Assembly (NCBI GenBank): GCA_903930095.1
Contig: CAIYXE010000227.1
Span: 1 to 16,931 of the forward strand
Direction: 5' to 3'
Length of the DNA stretch: 16,931 nucleotides
Source of the DNA: an uncultured Hyphomicrobiales bacterium
GTDB taxonomy: Bacteria; Pseudomonadota; Alphaproteobacteria; Rhizobiales; Aestuariivirgaceae
Positions within the stretch are counted from its first letter, which is position 1. Each line of letters starts with the position of its first letter. Under the pieces are notes generated by a model. It was not told the origin of the DNA, ran no database searches, and was given only the letters and a program-made list of their open reading frames with translations. Below, in pieces: positions 7,356 to 14,173 of the stretch. The position numbers and the translations under genes are program-made.

Positions 7356-8168
7356 TTGAAAACAACGCTCTGCCTGTTCGCCGTCCTGATGCTGGCCGCT
7401 CCCGCCGCCGCCGCGCCCGCAATTGCGCCCCACCGCGCGATCTATGACCTGAGCCTGTTGCGCGCCAATGAGGGCGCCACGCTCCAGTCCGCAAGCGGGC
7501 GGCTGGCCTTCGAGATCGAGGGATCCTCCTGTGACGGCTTTACTGTCAGCTTCCGCATGGCCGCCCGCTATCGGCCAAAGGAGGGCGCGGCAACGCTGAT
7601 CGACACCATGACCACCTCTTATGAAGGGCCGGGCGCGCTGGACTTCCAGCACCAGATCACCGAGCGCATCGACGGCACGGTACGAGACGACCACCGCGTC
7701 AAGATGACCCGGTCCACGCCAGAGGCCGCGGGCGAGGGCTCCATATCCTCAAAGCCGGGCGAGGCCTTCACCATACCTGCCGGAACGCTGCTGCCGATGC
7801 AGCACCAGCTGCGCCTGATGGCGCTGGGAGAGGCCGGGGGCGGGCGCGATTCGAGCGTCATCTTCGACGGCTCCGATGAGGGCAAGTCCTACCGGGTCAT
7901 CACCTTCGTGGGCAAGGCGAAGCCGGCGCACAGCCTCGTGCGTGATGCTGGCAACCCGGCCGCCAAGGCGCTGGAGGCCGTCAGCGCATGGCCCATGACG
8001 GTGAGCTATTTCGCGCTCGACGGCAATTCCGAAACCCCGGAATATCAGGTGAACTTCGATCTTCATGAGAATGGTGTGGCCACCGGGCTGGTGCTCGACT
8101 ACGGCGAATTCGCGCTGGGCGGAACGCTGACGGACCTCAAGATGCTCGAGGCCGCGGACTGCCCCTGA
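7356..8168 (+). CDS. eipB: Cell envelope integrity protein EipB (DUF1849)
   Basis: EipB is a periplasmic beta-spiral protein described in Brucella abortus, where its loss weakens the cell envelope; the family is widespread in Alphaproteobacteria. The 270-residue product starts with a clear signal peptide (Lys2, hydrophobic LCLFAVLMLAAPAAAA, cleavage near residue 20) followed by PAIAPHRAIYDLSL, typical of the family. Cys59 (SSCDGF) and Cys269, second from the end, match the conserved pair reported to form a disulfide joining the ends of the spiral. FDGSDEGKSYRV (170-181) is another recognisable stretch. I start at TTG 7356 because GAGGAG lies eight bases before it and no ATG or GTG yields an intact signal peptide. 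It leads a plus-strand trio, with the VWA gene starting five bases after its stop. Confidence 0.85.
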   Translation: MKTTLCLFAVLMLAAPAAAAPAIAPHRAIYDLSLLRANEGATLQSASGRLAFEIEGSSCDGFTVSFRMAARYRPKEGAATLIDTMTTSYEGPGALDFQHQITERIDGTVRDDHRVKMTRSTPEAAGEGSISSKPGEAFTIPAGTLLPMQHQLRLMALGEAGGGRDSSVIFDGSDEGKSYRVITFVGKAKPAHSLVRDAGNPAAKALEAVSAWPMTVSYFALDGNSETPEYQVNFDLHENGVATGLVLDYGEFALGGTLTDLKMLEAADCP

Positions 8169-8173
8169 CGCCC

Positions 8174-8887
8174 ATGTCCAGCATCAAGCGCCATGCCGAT
8201 GCCGGTGTACCGGCCCCAGAAAGTGATGTTGAGGCCTTTCTGGAGCGTGTCCGCCAGGCGCCTGCCCCCGCCGGGAAGGACGGGCGCGGGCGGCTGGTGC
8301 TGGCCATGGACGCAACCTTGAGCCGTGAACACAGCTGGGACCACGCGCTGTCGATCCAGGCCGACATGTTCAGGGAAGCGGGCAAGCTGAACGGGCTGGA
8401 CGTGCAACTGGTCTTTTTCAGGGGGAACGGCGAATGCCGCGCCTCGAAATGGAGCCCTGACACGCAATCGCTGTCGCGCCTCATGTCGGGCATCCGCTGC
8501 ATGGGCGGGCGCACGCAGATCCTTCGCGTGCTGAAACATCTGAAAAGCGAGGCGGCGGCAGGCAAGGTCAATGCCTGCGTGTATATCGGCGATGCCATGG
8601 AGGAGCCGGTTGACCATCTGGCAGCCGTCGCGGGCGAGATCGGGCTGATGGGCGTTCCCGTCTTCATGTTCCAGGAGGGCGGCGATCCCCAGGCAGAGGC
8701 GGGCTTCCGCGAAATCGCGCGGCTGACGCGGGGCGCCTATTTCCGCTTTGGGCAGGATTCCGCGCAGGTGCTGCGTGAATTGCTGACAGCGGTCGCCGTT
8801 TATGCGGCGGGAGGCTACAAGGCGCTGTCAAACCATTCGGCCGAGCGTGGCGGTGCCGCGGCGCTCCTGCTGAAGCAGATGAAGTGA
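8174..8887 (+). CDS. VWA domain-containing protein (cytoplasmic, MIDAS retained)
   Basis: The 237-residue protein is a single von Willebrand factor A domain with a short N-terminal extension; I recognise no assigned function. The metal-ion-dependent adhesion site appears intact: LVLAMDATLS (Asp46, Thr48, Ser50, a DxTxS form of DxSxS), GGRTQI (Thr114) and CVYIGDAME (Asp140). Strand-helix alternation through VPVFMFQEG and a C-terminal helical segment completes the fold. There is no signal peptide or membrane helix, so it probably acts in the cytoplasm. It sits five bases after eipB and ten bases before the J-domain gene, so the three are likely co-transcribed. Cytoplasmic VWA proteins often work with AAA+ ATPases, but none is present; the neighbour is instead a chaperone co-factor. 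Confidence 0.8.
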   Translation: MSSIKRHADAGVPAPESDVEAFLERVRQAPAPAGKDGRGRLVLAMDATLSREHSWDHALSIQADMFREAGKLNGLDVQLVFFRGNGECRASKWSPDTQSLSRLMSGIRCMGGRTQILRVLKHLKSEAAAGKVNACVYIGDAMEEPVDHLAAVAGEIGLMGVPVFMFQEGGDPQAEAGFREIARLTRGAYFRFGQDSAQVLRELLTAVAVYAAGGYKALSNHSAERGGAAALLLKQMK

Positions 8888-8897
8888 AGGGCGGCGG

Positions 8898-9602
8898 ATG
8901 ACCAGTTTCATCATCGGTCTCGTGGTGGTGGTGGGCGGCTGGTGGCTGATCAAGGCCTTCGCCAATGCCCAGCCGGCCAAGGTGCGCGGGCTCATCCGCA
9001 AGGTGGCGGGCGGTGCCGTCATCGCCTTCTCGGGGCTTCTTGCGCTGAAGGGCCAGATCAACCTGGCCATGCCTCTGTTCCTTTTGGGCCTCGGCCTCAT
9101 GGGGCAGCAGATGGTGTTTCCCAACGGCATGCCCTGGGCGCGCAAGACGCCGGGGCAGATGTCGCGTGTGGCGACCAGCCTGCTGGCCATGGAACTCGAG
9201 CACGATACCGGCCGCATGGATGGTGAAGTGCGGGCGGGTGCCTACAGGGGGCGCCGGCTGTCCAGCCTGACGCTTGCCGAGACGCAGCGGCTGCATGCCG
9301 AAGCTGCCGGAACGCCGGACCAGAGCAGGGCGCTGCTGGAGGCCTGGATCGAGCGCACCCACCCGGAATGGCGCGACATGTGGAATGCCGCCGCGGGTGC
9401 CAGGCCGCCTGGACCTTCTCCGCGCATGACCAGGGCGGAGGCGCTGGCCATCCTCGGCCTCAAGGACGGCGCTTCTCCGGGAGATGTGCGCTCCGCCCAC
9501 CGCCGCCTGATGAAGACGGCGCATCCCGATCTCGGCGGGTCAGACTACCTGGCGGCCAAGATCAACGAGGCGAAGGAATTATTGCTTCAGGACGGCGCCT
9601 GA
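8898..9602 (+). CDS. Membrane-anchored J-domain (DnaJ-like) protein
   Basis: J-domains stimulate the ATPase of a DnaK/Hsp70 partner. The 234-residue protein has a hydrophobic N-terminal helix (about 3-20) and further hydrophobic segments (about 36-51 and 56-72), a middle region with HDTGRMDGEVRAGAYRGRRL, then a C-terminal J-domain (about 177-234) containing the invariant HPD at 209-211. Having the J-domain at the C-terminus behind membrane segments recalls DjlA and Tim14/Pam18 arrangements and would place a Hsp70-recruiting domain at the inner membrane. ATG 8898 follows the VWA stop by ten bases, with a GGCGG-like ribosome site. The 3' end overlaps the convergent carboxypeptidase gene by 16 bases. 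The client is unknown. Confidence 0.85.
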   Translation: MTSFIIGLVVVVGGWWLIKAFANAQPAKVRGLIRKVAGGAVIAFSGLLALKGQINLAMPLFLLGLGLMGQQMVFPNGMPWARKTPGQMSRVATSLLAMELEHDTGRMDGEVRAGAYRGRRLSSLTLAETQRLHAEAAGTPDQSRALLEAWIERTHPEWRDMWNAAAGARPPGPSPRMTRAEALAILGLKDGASPGDVRSAHRRLMKTAHPDLGGSDYLAAKINEAKELLLQDGA

Positions 9603-11029
9603 GGCTGGCAGGGGGCCTTCTGCTTGCGGATGGCGTTGCAGGCAGCGGCCGCCGCTTTCTGGTCGAAACCGATGAAGCGGGCGCGATAGGTGATGACGCC
9701 GGACTTTTCGACCATCACCGTCTGCGCCGTCTTGCCGTCCATCATGTCGGGCGCGCGCTGGCGCAGCTTCTGCAGTATGGCCTGCGCATCGTTCTTGGTT
9801 GCGTAGTCGCCGAGATTGATGATCCAGCCCGCATCCGGCGCCGCGGAGATCGAGGCGACATGCGACTTGTCGGCCAGCTGCTCGGCGGGGGTCTTTTCCG
9901 CAGAGGCGGGCGGCGGCACGACCTCGACGCCGGGTGTTGTGGTCCCCTCGGCGGATGCCTGGGCGGCGAGTTCCGCGAGACCGTCCTGCGCGTCGCCCTG
10001 TTCCACGGGCTCGGCCGCGGTCTCCGCCTTTTCCGCCGGTGCCTTCTTCTGGCGCTTGGTGGCGGCTTCCTTGCGTTCTTTCTTGGTGGAGGCCTTGGCG
10101 GGCGCATCTCCCGTCTCGTTCGTGGCAACCGCACCGCGCGATGAACCGGCAAGGGCGGCGATGGTCTGTCCGTTGCGGGCCTTCTTGAAGTTGCCGGTCA
10201 GCATGTCCTTCATGTAGGCGTCGCGGCGGGCAGCGGTGCGGCCGCCGAGGACGACGCCAACGAGGCGCTTGTCGCCCCGGCGCGCGGAGGTGACCAGATT
10301 GAAGCCGGACGCATTGATGTAGCCGGTCTTGATACCGTCTGTTCCGTCATAGCTGCCCAGCAGCCGGTTGTGGCCACTGATGGTGCGGCCCTGGTAGACG
10401 AAGCTGCGGGTGCGGAAATAGGGGTAATATTTCGGAAAGTCGCGCATCACGCGCAGACCGAGGGTCGCCATGTCGCGCGCTGTTGTGACCTGTTTGGGAT
10501 TGGGCAGGCCCGAGGCATTGGCGAAGGTGGTGCGCGACATGCCCAAGTCGCGGGCGGTGCGGGTCATGCGCCGGGCGAAATCCTTCTCCGAGCCTGAGAT
10601 GTTCTCGGCCACGGCGGCGGCGACGTCATTGGCGGACTTGACCACGAGAGCCCGGATGGCGGTCTCGACGGTGATCGACTGGCCGGGCTTCACGCCGAGC
10701 TTCGAGGGCGCCATGCCCGCCGCCCGCGCCGACATGCGGATGGGCGAATCGAGGCGCAGCCTGCCGGCGTCGAGTTCCTGGAACAGAACATAGAGCGTCA
10801 TGATCTTGGTGAGCGATGCCGGGTGCCGCGTGGCATCGGGCTGCGAGGCGAACAACACCTTGCCGTTGCGGGCATCGACCGTGATGGCCGCGAATTTCGG
10901 GTTGGCATCCGCCGTTGCGCTGAACAGCCCCATCGCGCCCGCAAGGGCGATCAGCAGCACACCGCATGACGCGAGAACCCGGCACGCTCGCCGGGCAACT
11001 TCTCCGCCGGAAAACCCAAAGTTCAACAT
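9587..11029 (-). CDS. D-alanyl-D-alanine carboxypeptidase (S11, PBP5-like) with C-terminal SPOR domain
   Basis: The enzyme removes the terminal D-Ala of peptidoglycan pentapeptides in the periplasm. The 480-residue precursor has an N-terminal signal (hydrophobic SCGVLLIALAGAMGLFSATA, cleavage near 43), an S11 catalytic domain with SLTK (72-75, nucleophile Ser72), SAN (132-134) and KTG (234-236), then a long low-complexity linker (about 290-398) rich in Ala, Glu, Lys and Pro. A C-terminal SPOR domain (about 399-475, beginning GWIINLGDYATKNDA) normally binds denuded glycan strands at the septum. The usual PBP5 C-terminal amphipathic membrane anchor is not apparent, so SPOR may replace it as the targeting device (inference). 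ATG 11029 is chosen because GGAG lies five bases before it; a GTG two codons earlier is possible. Confidence 0.9.
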   Translation of the reverse strand: MLNFGFSGGEVARRACRVLASCGVLLIALAGAMGLFSATADANPKFAAITVDARNGKVLFASQPDATRHPASLTKIMTLYVLFQELDAGRLRLDSPIRMSARAAGMAPSKLGVKPGQSITVETAIRALVVKSANDVAAAVAENISGSEKDFARRMTRTARDLGMSRTTFANASGLPNPKQVTTARDMATLGLRVMRDFPKYYPYFRTRSFVYQGRTISGHNRLLGSYDGTDGIKTGYINASGFNLVTSARRGDKRLVGVVLGGRTAARRDAYMKDMLTGNFKKARNGQTIAALAGSSRGAVATNETGDAPAKASTKKERKEAATKRQKKAPAEKAETAAEPVEQGDAQDGLAELAAQASAEGTTTPGVEVVPPPASAEKTPAEQLADKSHVASISAAPDAGWIINLGDYATKNDAQAILQKLRQRAPDMMDGKTAQTVMVEKSGVITYRARFIGFDQKAAAAACNAIRKQKAPCQPQAPS

Positions 11030-11050
11030 GCCCACTCCAAGTTGCGTGGC

Positions 11051-11067
11051 CGTTCAGAGGTTGAACG
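11051..11067. repeat. Perfect 6-bp inverted repeat in the carboxypeptidase leader
   Basis: CGTTCA and TGAACG are separated by GAGGT, 22 bases before the carboxypeptidase start codon. It could be a small operator or a leader hairpin near the ribosome site. There is no U-tract, so it is not a terminator. Confidence 0.4.
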
Positions 11068-11209
11068 ACCATTAACATATTGCAGCCGCACCAGCCAACC
11101 CGCTGATCCGGCTTGTCCCCGCTCACAAATCCCGACGCCATGTGAAACAGCCTTCGTTAGCGGAGAGTAAAGCCGCGGGGATTCGGTGCATACCAAAGCG
11201 CAAGATTGT

Positions 11210-11251
11210 TGCAACGCGAAATTCGATTGACATTTATGTTGCAGTGCACAT
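11210..11251 (+). promoter_or_regulatory. Two TGC-type sites, candidate PhaR operators of the phasin gene
   Basis: TGCAACGCGAAA (11210-11221) and TGCAGTGCACAT (11240-11251) share the core TGCANYGC and are spaced 30 bases apart, three helical turns. The first ends five bases before the -35 box; the second fills the spacer and reaches the -10. PhaR, the polyhydroxyalkanoate-responsive repressor of phasin genes in Alphaproteobacteria, is known to bind TGC-rich sites of this general kind; I compare with its consensus from memory. Position over the core promoter fits repression. No phaR gene is in the window. Confidence 0.45.
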
Positions 11252-11256
11252 ATTAG
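11227..11256 (+). promoter_or_regulatory. Sigma-70-type promoter of the phasin gene
   Basis: A perfect -35 TTGACA (11227-11232) is followed by an A/T-rich -10 region CATATTAG (11249-11256). CATATT at 16-base spacing or TATTAG at 18-base spacing each match TATAAT at four positions. This would give a leader of about 30 bases before the ATG at 11292. Confidence 0.6.
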
Positions 11257-11291
11257 CTTCATTCACCACACGGCAATACGGAGACACGCCA

Positions 11292-11636
11292 ATGATGAAG
11301 TCGTTTGAAGAGTTCCAGTCCTTCGGCAAAGACGGTTTCGAGGCCTATGTCGCCTCTTCGACCGCTGTGACCAAGGGCATGCAGACCATTGCTCAGGAAA
11401 CCGCTGAATTCTCCCGCAAGTCCTTCGAGAAGGGCTCGGCCGCCTTTGAGAAGCTGACGGCTGCCAAGTCCATGGAAAAGGCGCTGGAAGCCCAGCAGGC
11501 CTTCGCCAAGGAGAGCTATGACGCCTTCGTTGCGCAGATGACGAAGATGAACGAGCTCTACGTCAACACCGCCAAGGAAGCCTTCAAGCCCTTCGAAGCG
11601 TCCATGGCCGCCTTCGGCATCAAGGCCCCGAAGTAA
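11292..11636 (+). CDS. Phasin family protein (Phasin_2 type)
   Basis: Phasins coat polyhydroxyalkanoate granules and control their number and size. The 114-residue protein is almost entirely helical and amphipathic, beginning MMKSFEEFQSFGKDGFEAYV and continuing with TAVTKGMQTIAQETAEFSRKSFE, AFEKLTAAKSMEKALEAQQAF and AKESYDAFVAQMTKMNELYV, the usual signature of short alphaproteobacterial phasins; it ends MAAFGIKAPK. The start is the first of two ATGs (11292), seven bases after GGAGA. It has its own promoter and a strong terminator, so it is a single-gene unit, as expected for an abundant protein. The coding sequence strongly favours C- and G-ending codons such as AAG, GCC and TTC, consistent with high expression. 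No PHA synthase or other granule gene is in the window. Confidence 0.9.
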   Translation: MMKSFEEFQSFGKDGFEAYVASSTAVTKGMQTIAQETAEFSRKSFEKGSAAFEKLTAAKSMEKALEAQQAFAKESYDAFVAQMTKMNELYVNTAKEAFKPFEASMAAFGIKAPK

Positions 11637-11658
11637 GCTTTCGCGCCCCGCAGTTCAG

Positions 11659-11697
11659 CGCCCGCGTGCCTCCTCCAGAGGTGCGCGGGCGTTTTTT
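11659..11697 (+). terminator. Strong intrinsic terminator after the phasin gene
   Basis: CGCCCGCG (11659-11666) pairs with CGCGGGCG (11684-11691); the stem continues through two G-T pairs and CCTC/GAGG to a five-base loop, about 14 pairs in all, followed directly by TTTTTT (11692-11697). It begins 22 bases after the phasin stop. There is no A-tract on the other side, so it does not obviously serve the converging xthA gene. Confidence 0.92.
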
Positions 11698-11721
11698 GTG
11701 TCTGCCGGGGCGTTCCGTGGT

Positions 11722-12507
11722 TCAGTCCCGGAGATCGATCACCACCGGAACATGGTCTGAGGGCCGCTCCTGCGTTCTCACCTCGCGCTCGATCCGTGCG
11801 CCCGTCAGCCGGTCTGCGGCCTGGGGCGACAGCAGCACATGGTCGATCCGGATGCCGTTGTTCCTCTGCCAGGCGCCCGCCTGGTAGTCCCAGAAGGTGT
11901 AAAGCCCCGGCGCATCGCCATGAACCTGGCGGATGGCGTCGGTGAAGCCAAGGTTCACAAGGCTTCTGAACTTGGCGCGCGACTCGGGCAGGAACAGCGC
12001 ATCGCCCGTCCAGGCTTCGGGGGTCTTCGCATCGAGCGGCGTGGGGATCACGTTGTAGTCGCCCGCCAGCACCAGCGGCTCCTCGAGTGTCAGGAGCTTC
12101 CTTGCATGGGCCGTCAGCCGGTCCATCCAGCGCAGCTTGTAGGTGAATTTATCGGTTCCAGCCGGATTTCCGTTGGGCAGGTAGATCGAGGCCACCCGCA
12201 CCATGCCTGACGCTGACGGGAACACGGCCTCGATGTAGCGCGCCTGAGCATCTTCTTCCTCGCCGTCGAGCCCGCGCCGCACGTCCTCCGGCCTCGTCTT
12301 GGAGAGGATGGCAACGCCATTGTAGCTCTTCTGGCCGTGGGTGATGACGTTGTAGCCCATCTCCTCGAAGGCGGCGGCCGGAAAGGCATGGTCCTCGCAC
12401 TTCAGTTCCTGCAGGCAGGCGATGTCCGGATCGTCCTGTTTCAGCCAGGCCAGAGCATTCTCGAGGCGGGCCTTGATCGAGTTGACGTTCCATGTGGCGA
12501 TTTTCAT
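11722..12507 (-). CDS. xthA: Exodeoxyribonuclease III (AP endonuclease)
   Basis: The enzyme cuts at abasic sites and removes 3'-blocking groups and 3' ends in base-excision repair. The 261-residue protein has the full set of family motifs: MKIATWNVNSIKAR (Asn7), CLQELKCED (Glu34, metal ligand), YNGVAILSK (62-70), ASIYLPNGN (106-114), LVLAGDYNVIP (Asp150, Asn152), GIRIDHVLLS (Asp222) and PSDHVPVV (Asp251, His252). The length is typical of bacterial Xth. The gene lies 40 bases downstream of erpA on the same strand, an order I know from other Hyphomicrobiales, and is probably read through from the erpA promoter. The ribosome site is weak. It converges on the phasin terminator. Confidence 0.95.
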   Translation of the reverse strand: MKIATWNVNSIKARLENALAWLKQDDPDIACLQELKCEDHAFPAAAFEEMGYNVITHGQKSYNGVAILSKTRPEDVRRGLDGEEEDAQARYIEAVFPSASGMVRVASIYLPNGNPAGTDKFTYKLRWMDRLTAHARKLLTLEEPLVLAGDYNVIPTPLDAKTPEAWTGDALFLPESRAKFRSLVNLGFTDAIRQVHGDAPGLYTFWDYQAGAWQRNNGIRIDHVLLSPQAADRLTGARIEREVRTQERPSDHVPVVIDLRD

Positions 12508-12547
12508 GGGCGCATGATGGCGGGCGCGGGCGGCGCCTGCAAGCCCG

Positions 12548-12877
12548 TCAGATCGAGAAGCTGGTGCCGCAGCCGCAGGACGATGTGGCGTTGGGGTTCC
12601 TGATGCGGAAAGACTGGCCCATGAGGTCGTCGACGAAGTCGATCTCAGAGCCTGCGAGGAAGCCCTGGCTTACCGGGTCGACCAGCGCCCGGACGCCGCC
12701 ACGCTCGATCACGAGGTCATCCTCCGAAGGAACCTCCGCAAGCACGAATTCATATTGGAAGCCGGAACATCCGCCACCGTTCACCGCAACGCGCAGCGCC
12801 GTCTTGCCGGGCTCGCGCGCCAGAATGTCACGAATGCGGACGGCGGCGCGTTCGGTAAGGGTGATTGACTGGCTCAT
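12548..12877 (-). CDS. erpA: Iron-sulfur cluster insertion protein ErpA (A-type carrier)
   Basis: A-type carriers receive Fe-S clusters from scaffold proteins and deliver them to apo-enzymes. The 109-residue protein begins MSQSITLTERAAVRI and holds the three conserved cysteines: Cys37 in VNGGGCSGFQYEF, and Cys101 and Cys103 in SSCGCGTSF near the C-terminus. NPNATSSCGCG is typical of the ErpA/HesB group. I start at ATG 12877; the open frame extends to a TTG at 12913, but those extra 12 residues do not resemble the family. No ribosome site precedes the ATG. A perfect TTGACA ends 30 bases before it, so the transcript may start at or near the start codon. It diverges from dgt and precedes xthA. 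IscA cannot be excluded, though the motif context favours ErpA. Confidence 0.92.
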   Translation of the reverse strand: MSQSITLTERAAVRIRDILAREPGKTALRVAVNGGGCSGFQYEFVLAEVPSEDDLVIERGGVRALVDPVSQGFLAGSEIDFVDDLMGQSFRIRNPNATSSCGCGTSFSI

Positions 12878-12936
12878 GCTGGTGTATGTTGTTGCGATCT
12901 TGCGTCTTGTCAATGGATTCTCCCGGGGGTTCTCCC
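12878..12936. promoter_or_regulatory. Divergent erpA / dgt promoter region
   Basis: These 59 bases separate two divergent start codons. On the minus strand TTGACA (12913-12908) is a perfect -35, but the hexamer 17 bases on (AACATA, 12890-12885) is a poor -10. GGGGG lies eight bases before the dgt ATG. I see no clear plus-strand promoter here; it may lie within the start of erpA, where TTGACT (12865-12870) occurs. Confidence 0.35.
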
Positions 12937-14133
12937 ATGCAACGGTTCACGGCAGCCTTCGCCTCCCGCCCGGAGGACAGCCGGGGGCGCGTCTTTCCCG
13001 AACAGGACGCGGGCCCGCGCACGCCCTTTGCGCGTGACCGGGACAGGATCATCCATTGCCAGGCATTCCGGCGCCTGAAGCACAAGACCCAGGTCTTCGT
13101 CTATCACGAGGGGGATCACTTCCGGACCAGGCTGACCCACACCATCGAGGTCGCCCAGGTGGCGCGCTCGATCGCCCGGGCACTGGGCCTCGACGAAGAT
13201 CTGGCGGAGGCGCTGGCGCTTGCCCATGACCTTGGGCATACGCCCTTCGGCCATGCCGGCGAGCGTGAGCTGGACCTTCTTATGCGGCCGTTCGGGGGCT
13301 TTGACCACAATGCCCAGTCGCTCCGCATCCTGACACGGCTCGAACGGCGCTATGCCGCCTTCGACGGACTGAACCTGACCTGGGAAACGCTCGAGGGTCT
13401 GGTCAAGCACAATGGTCCGCTGGTGAACCGGGAAGGCGACCCCGCCGGCCGCTACCGCGCGCATGGCCTGCCGGAGGCGATCCTCGACTATGTGGCGGAC
13501 CATGACCTGGAACTCCACTCCTATGCGTCGGCGGAAGCCCAGGTGGCGGCGATCTCGGACGATATCGCCTATAACGCCCATGACATTGACGATGGCCTGC
13601 GCGCGGGCCTTTTCGGCCTGATCGACCTCGGCGATGTTCCACTGGCGGGGGCTGCCCTCGGCGAGGTCCTGCGGCTCTACCCAGACCTCGAGCATGACCG
13701 CGCCGTGCACGAGACGGTGCGGCGGGTCATGTCGGCCATGATCACGGACGTCATCCAGGAGACCGGCGCTTGCGCGGTCCGGTTGAAACCCGTGTCGGTC
13801 GCCGCCGTGCGCGGGATGGAGGAGCCGCTCGTCCGTTTCGGCCCAGAGATGGGAGAGAGCAACCAAAAGCTACAGTTATTTCTCAACGAAAGCATGTACC
13901 GTCATGAAAAAATTGAGGAAATCATGGACAGGGCGCGCCGTGTCGTCCGCGCGCTGTTCGATGCCTACATGAATGATCCCAAGCTTCTGCCGCAGAACTG
14001 GCAGGAGGGTGCCCACCCAGACGAGACAGCACGCTATGCCCGCCAGGTGTGTGACTTCATCGCCGGCATGACGGACCGCTACGCGCTCGAGCAGCACAAG
14101 AGGCTGTTTGACCTCGATCCGCTTTTCCGCTAG
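12937..14133 (+). CDS. dgt: Deoxyguanosinetriphosphate triphosphohydrolase-like HD-domain protein
   Basis: The family hydrolyses dNTPs to nucleosides plus triphosphate, controlling nucleotide pools. The 398-residue protein shows [39 protein letters not shown], the HD-domain metal ligands in [10 protein letters not shown] (His68) and [15 protein letters not shown] (His97, Asp98), and [14 protein letters not shown] (208-221). The length is that of the shorter alphaproteobacterial dGTPase-like group rather than the 505-residue E. coli Dgt, so substrate preference is uncertain. I use ATG 12937, with GGGGG eight bases upstream; an in-frame ATG at 12913 is possible but has no ribosome site. ArgS follows after 40 bases, probably in the same operon. 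A 60-base AT-rich patch occurs near 13861-13920. Confidence 0.9.
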   Translation: MQRFTAAFASRPEDSRGRVFPEQDAGPRTPFARDRDRIIHCQAFRRLKHKTQVFVYHEGDHFRTRLTHTIEVAQVARSIARALGLDEDLAEALALAHDLGHTPFGHAGERELDLLMRPFGGFDHNAQSLRILTRLERRYAAFDGLNLTWETLEGLVKHNGPLVNREGDPAGRYRAHGLPEAILDYVADHDLELHSYASAEAQVAAISDDIAYNAHDIDDGLRAGLFGLIDLGDVPLAGAALGEVLRLYPDLEHDRAVHETVRRVMSAMITDVIQETGACAVRLKPVSVAAVRGMEEPLVRFGPEMGESNQKLQLFLNESMYRHEKIEEIMDRARRVVRALFDAYMNDPKLLPQNWQEGAHPDETARYARQVCDFIAGMTDRYALEQHKRLFDLDPLFR

Positions 14134-14173
14134 GGGCGGGTCAGGGCGTGAGTTCAACGGTTTAACACTCGAC

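Larger units (their letters stand above)
11030..11291. other. Divergent intergenic region carboxypeptidase / phasin
   Basis: At 262 bases this is the largest gap in the window. The right part holds the phasin promoter and putative operators, annotated separately. The left part holds the carboxypeptidase leader, including the inverted repeat CGTTCA-GAGGT-TGAACG at 11051-11067. I found no confident promoter for the carboxypeptidase and no RNA gene. The frame is open from 11142 into the phasin gene, but it crosses the promoter and is not considered coding. Confidence 0.6.

Noticed and set aside
11052..11066. Possible LexA box (GTTC-N7-GAAC)
   Set aside because: The alphaproteobacterial LexA site is the direct repeat GTTC-N7-GTTC; here the second half is inverted, and a carboxypeptidase is not a typical SOS gene.
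11142..11291. Extension of the phasin reading frame upstream
   Set aside because: It runs through the TTGACA promoter and ribosome site. The phasin family begins at or near the MMKSFEEF sequence.
12913..12936. Earlier ATG for dgt at 12913
   Set aside because: It has no ribosome site and adds only eight residues (MDSPGGSP), while the ATG at 12937 has GGGGG at good spacing. It remains possible.
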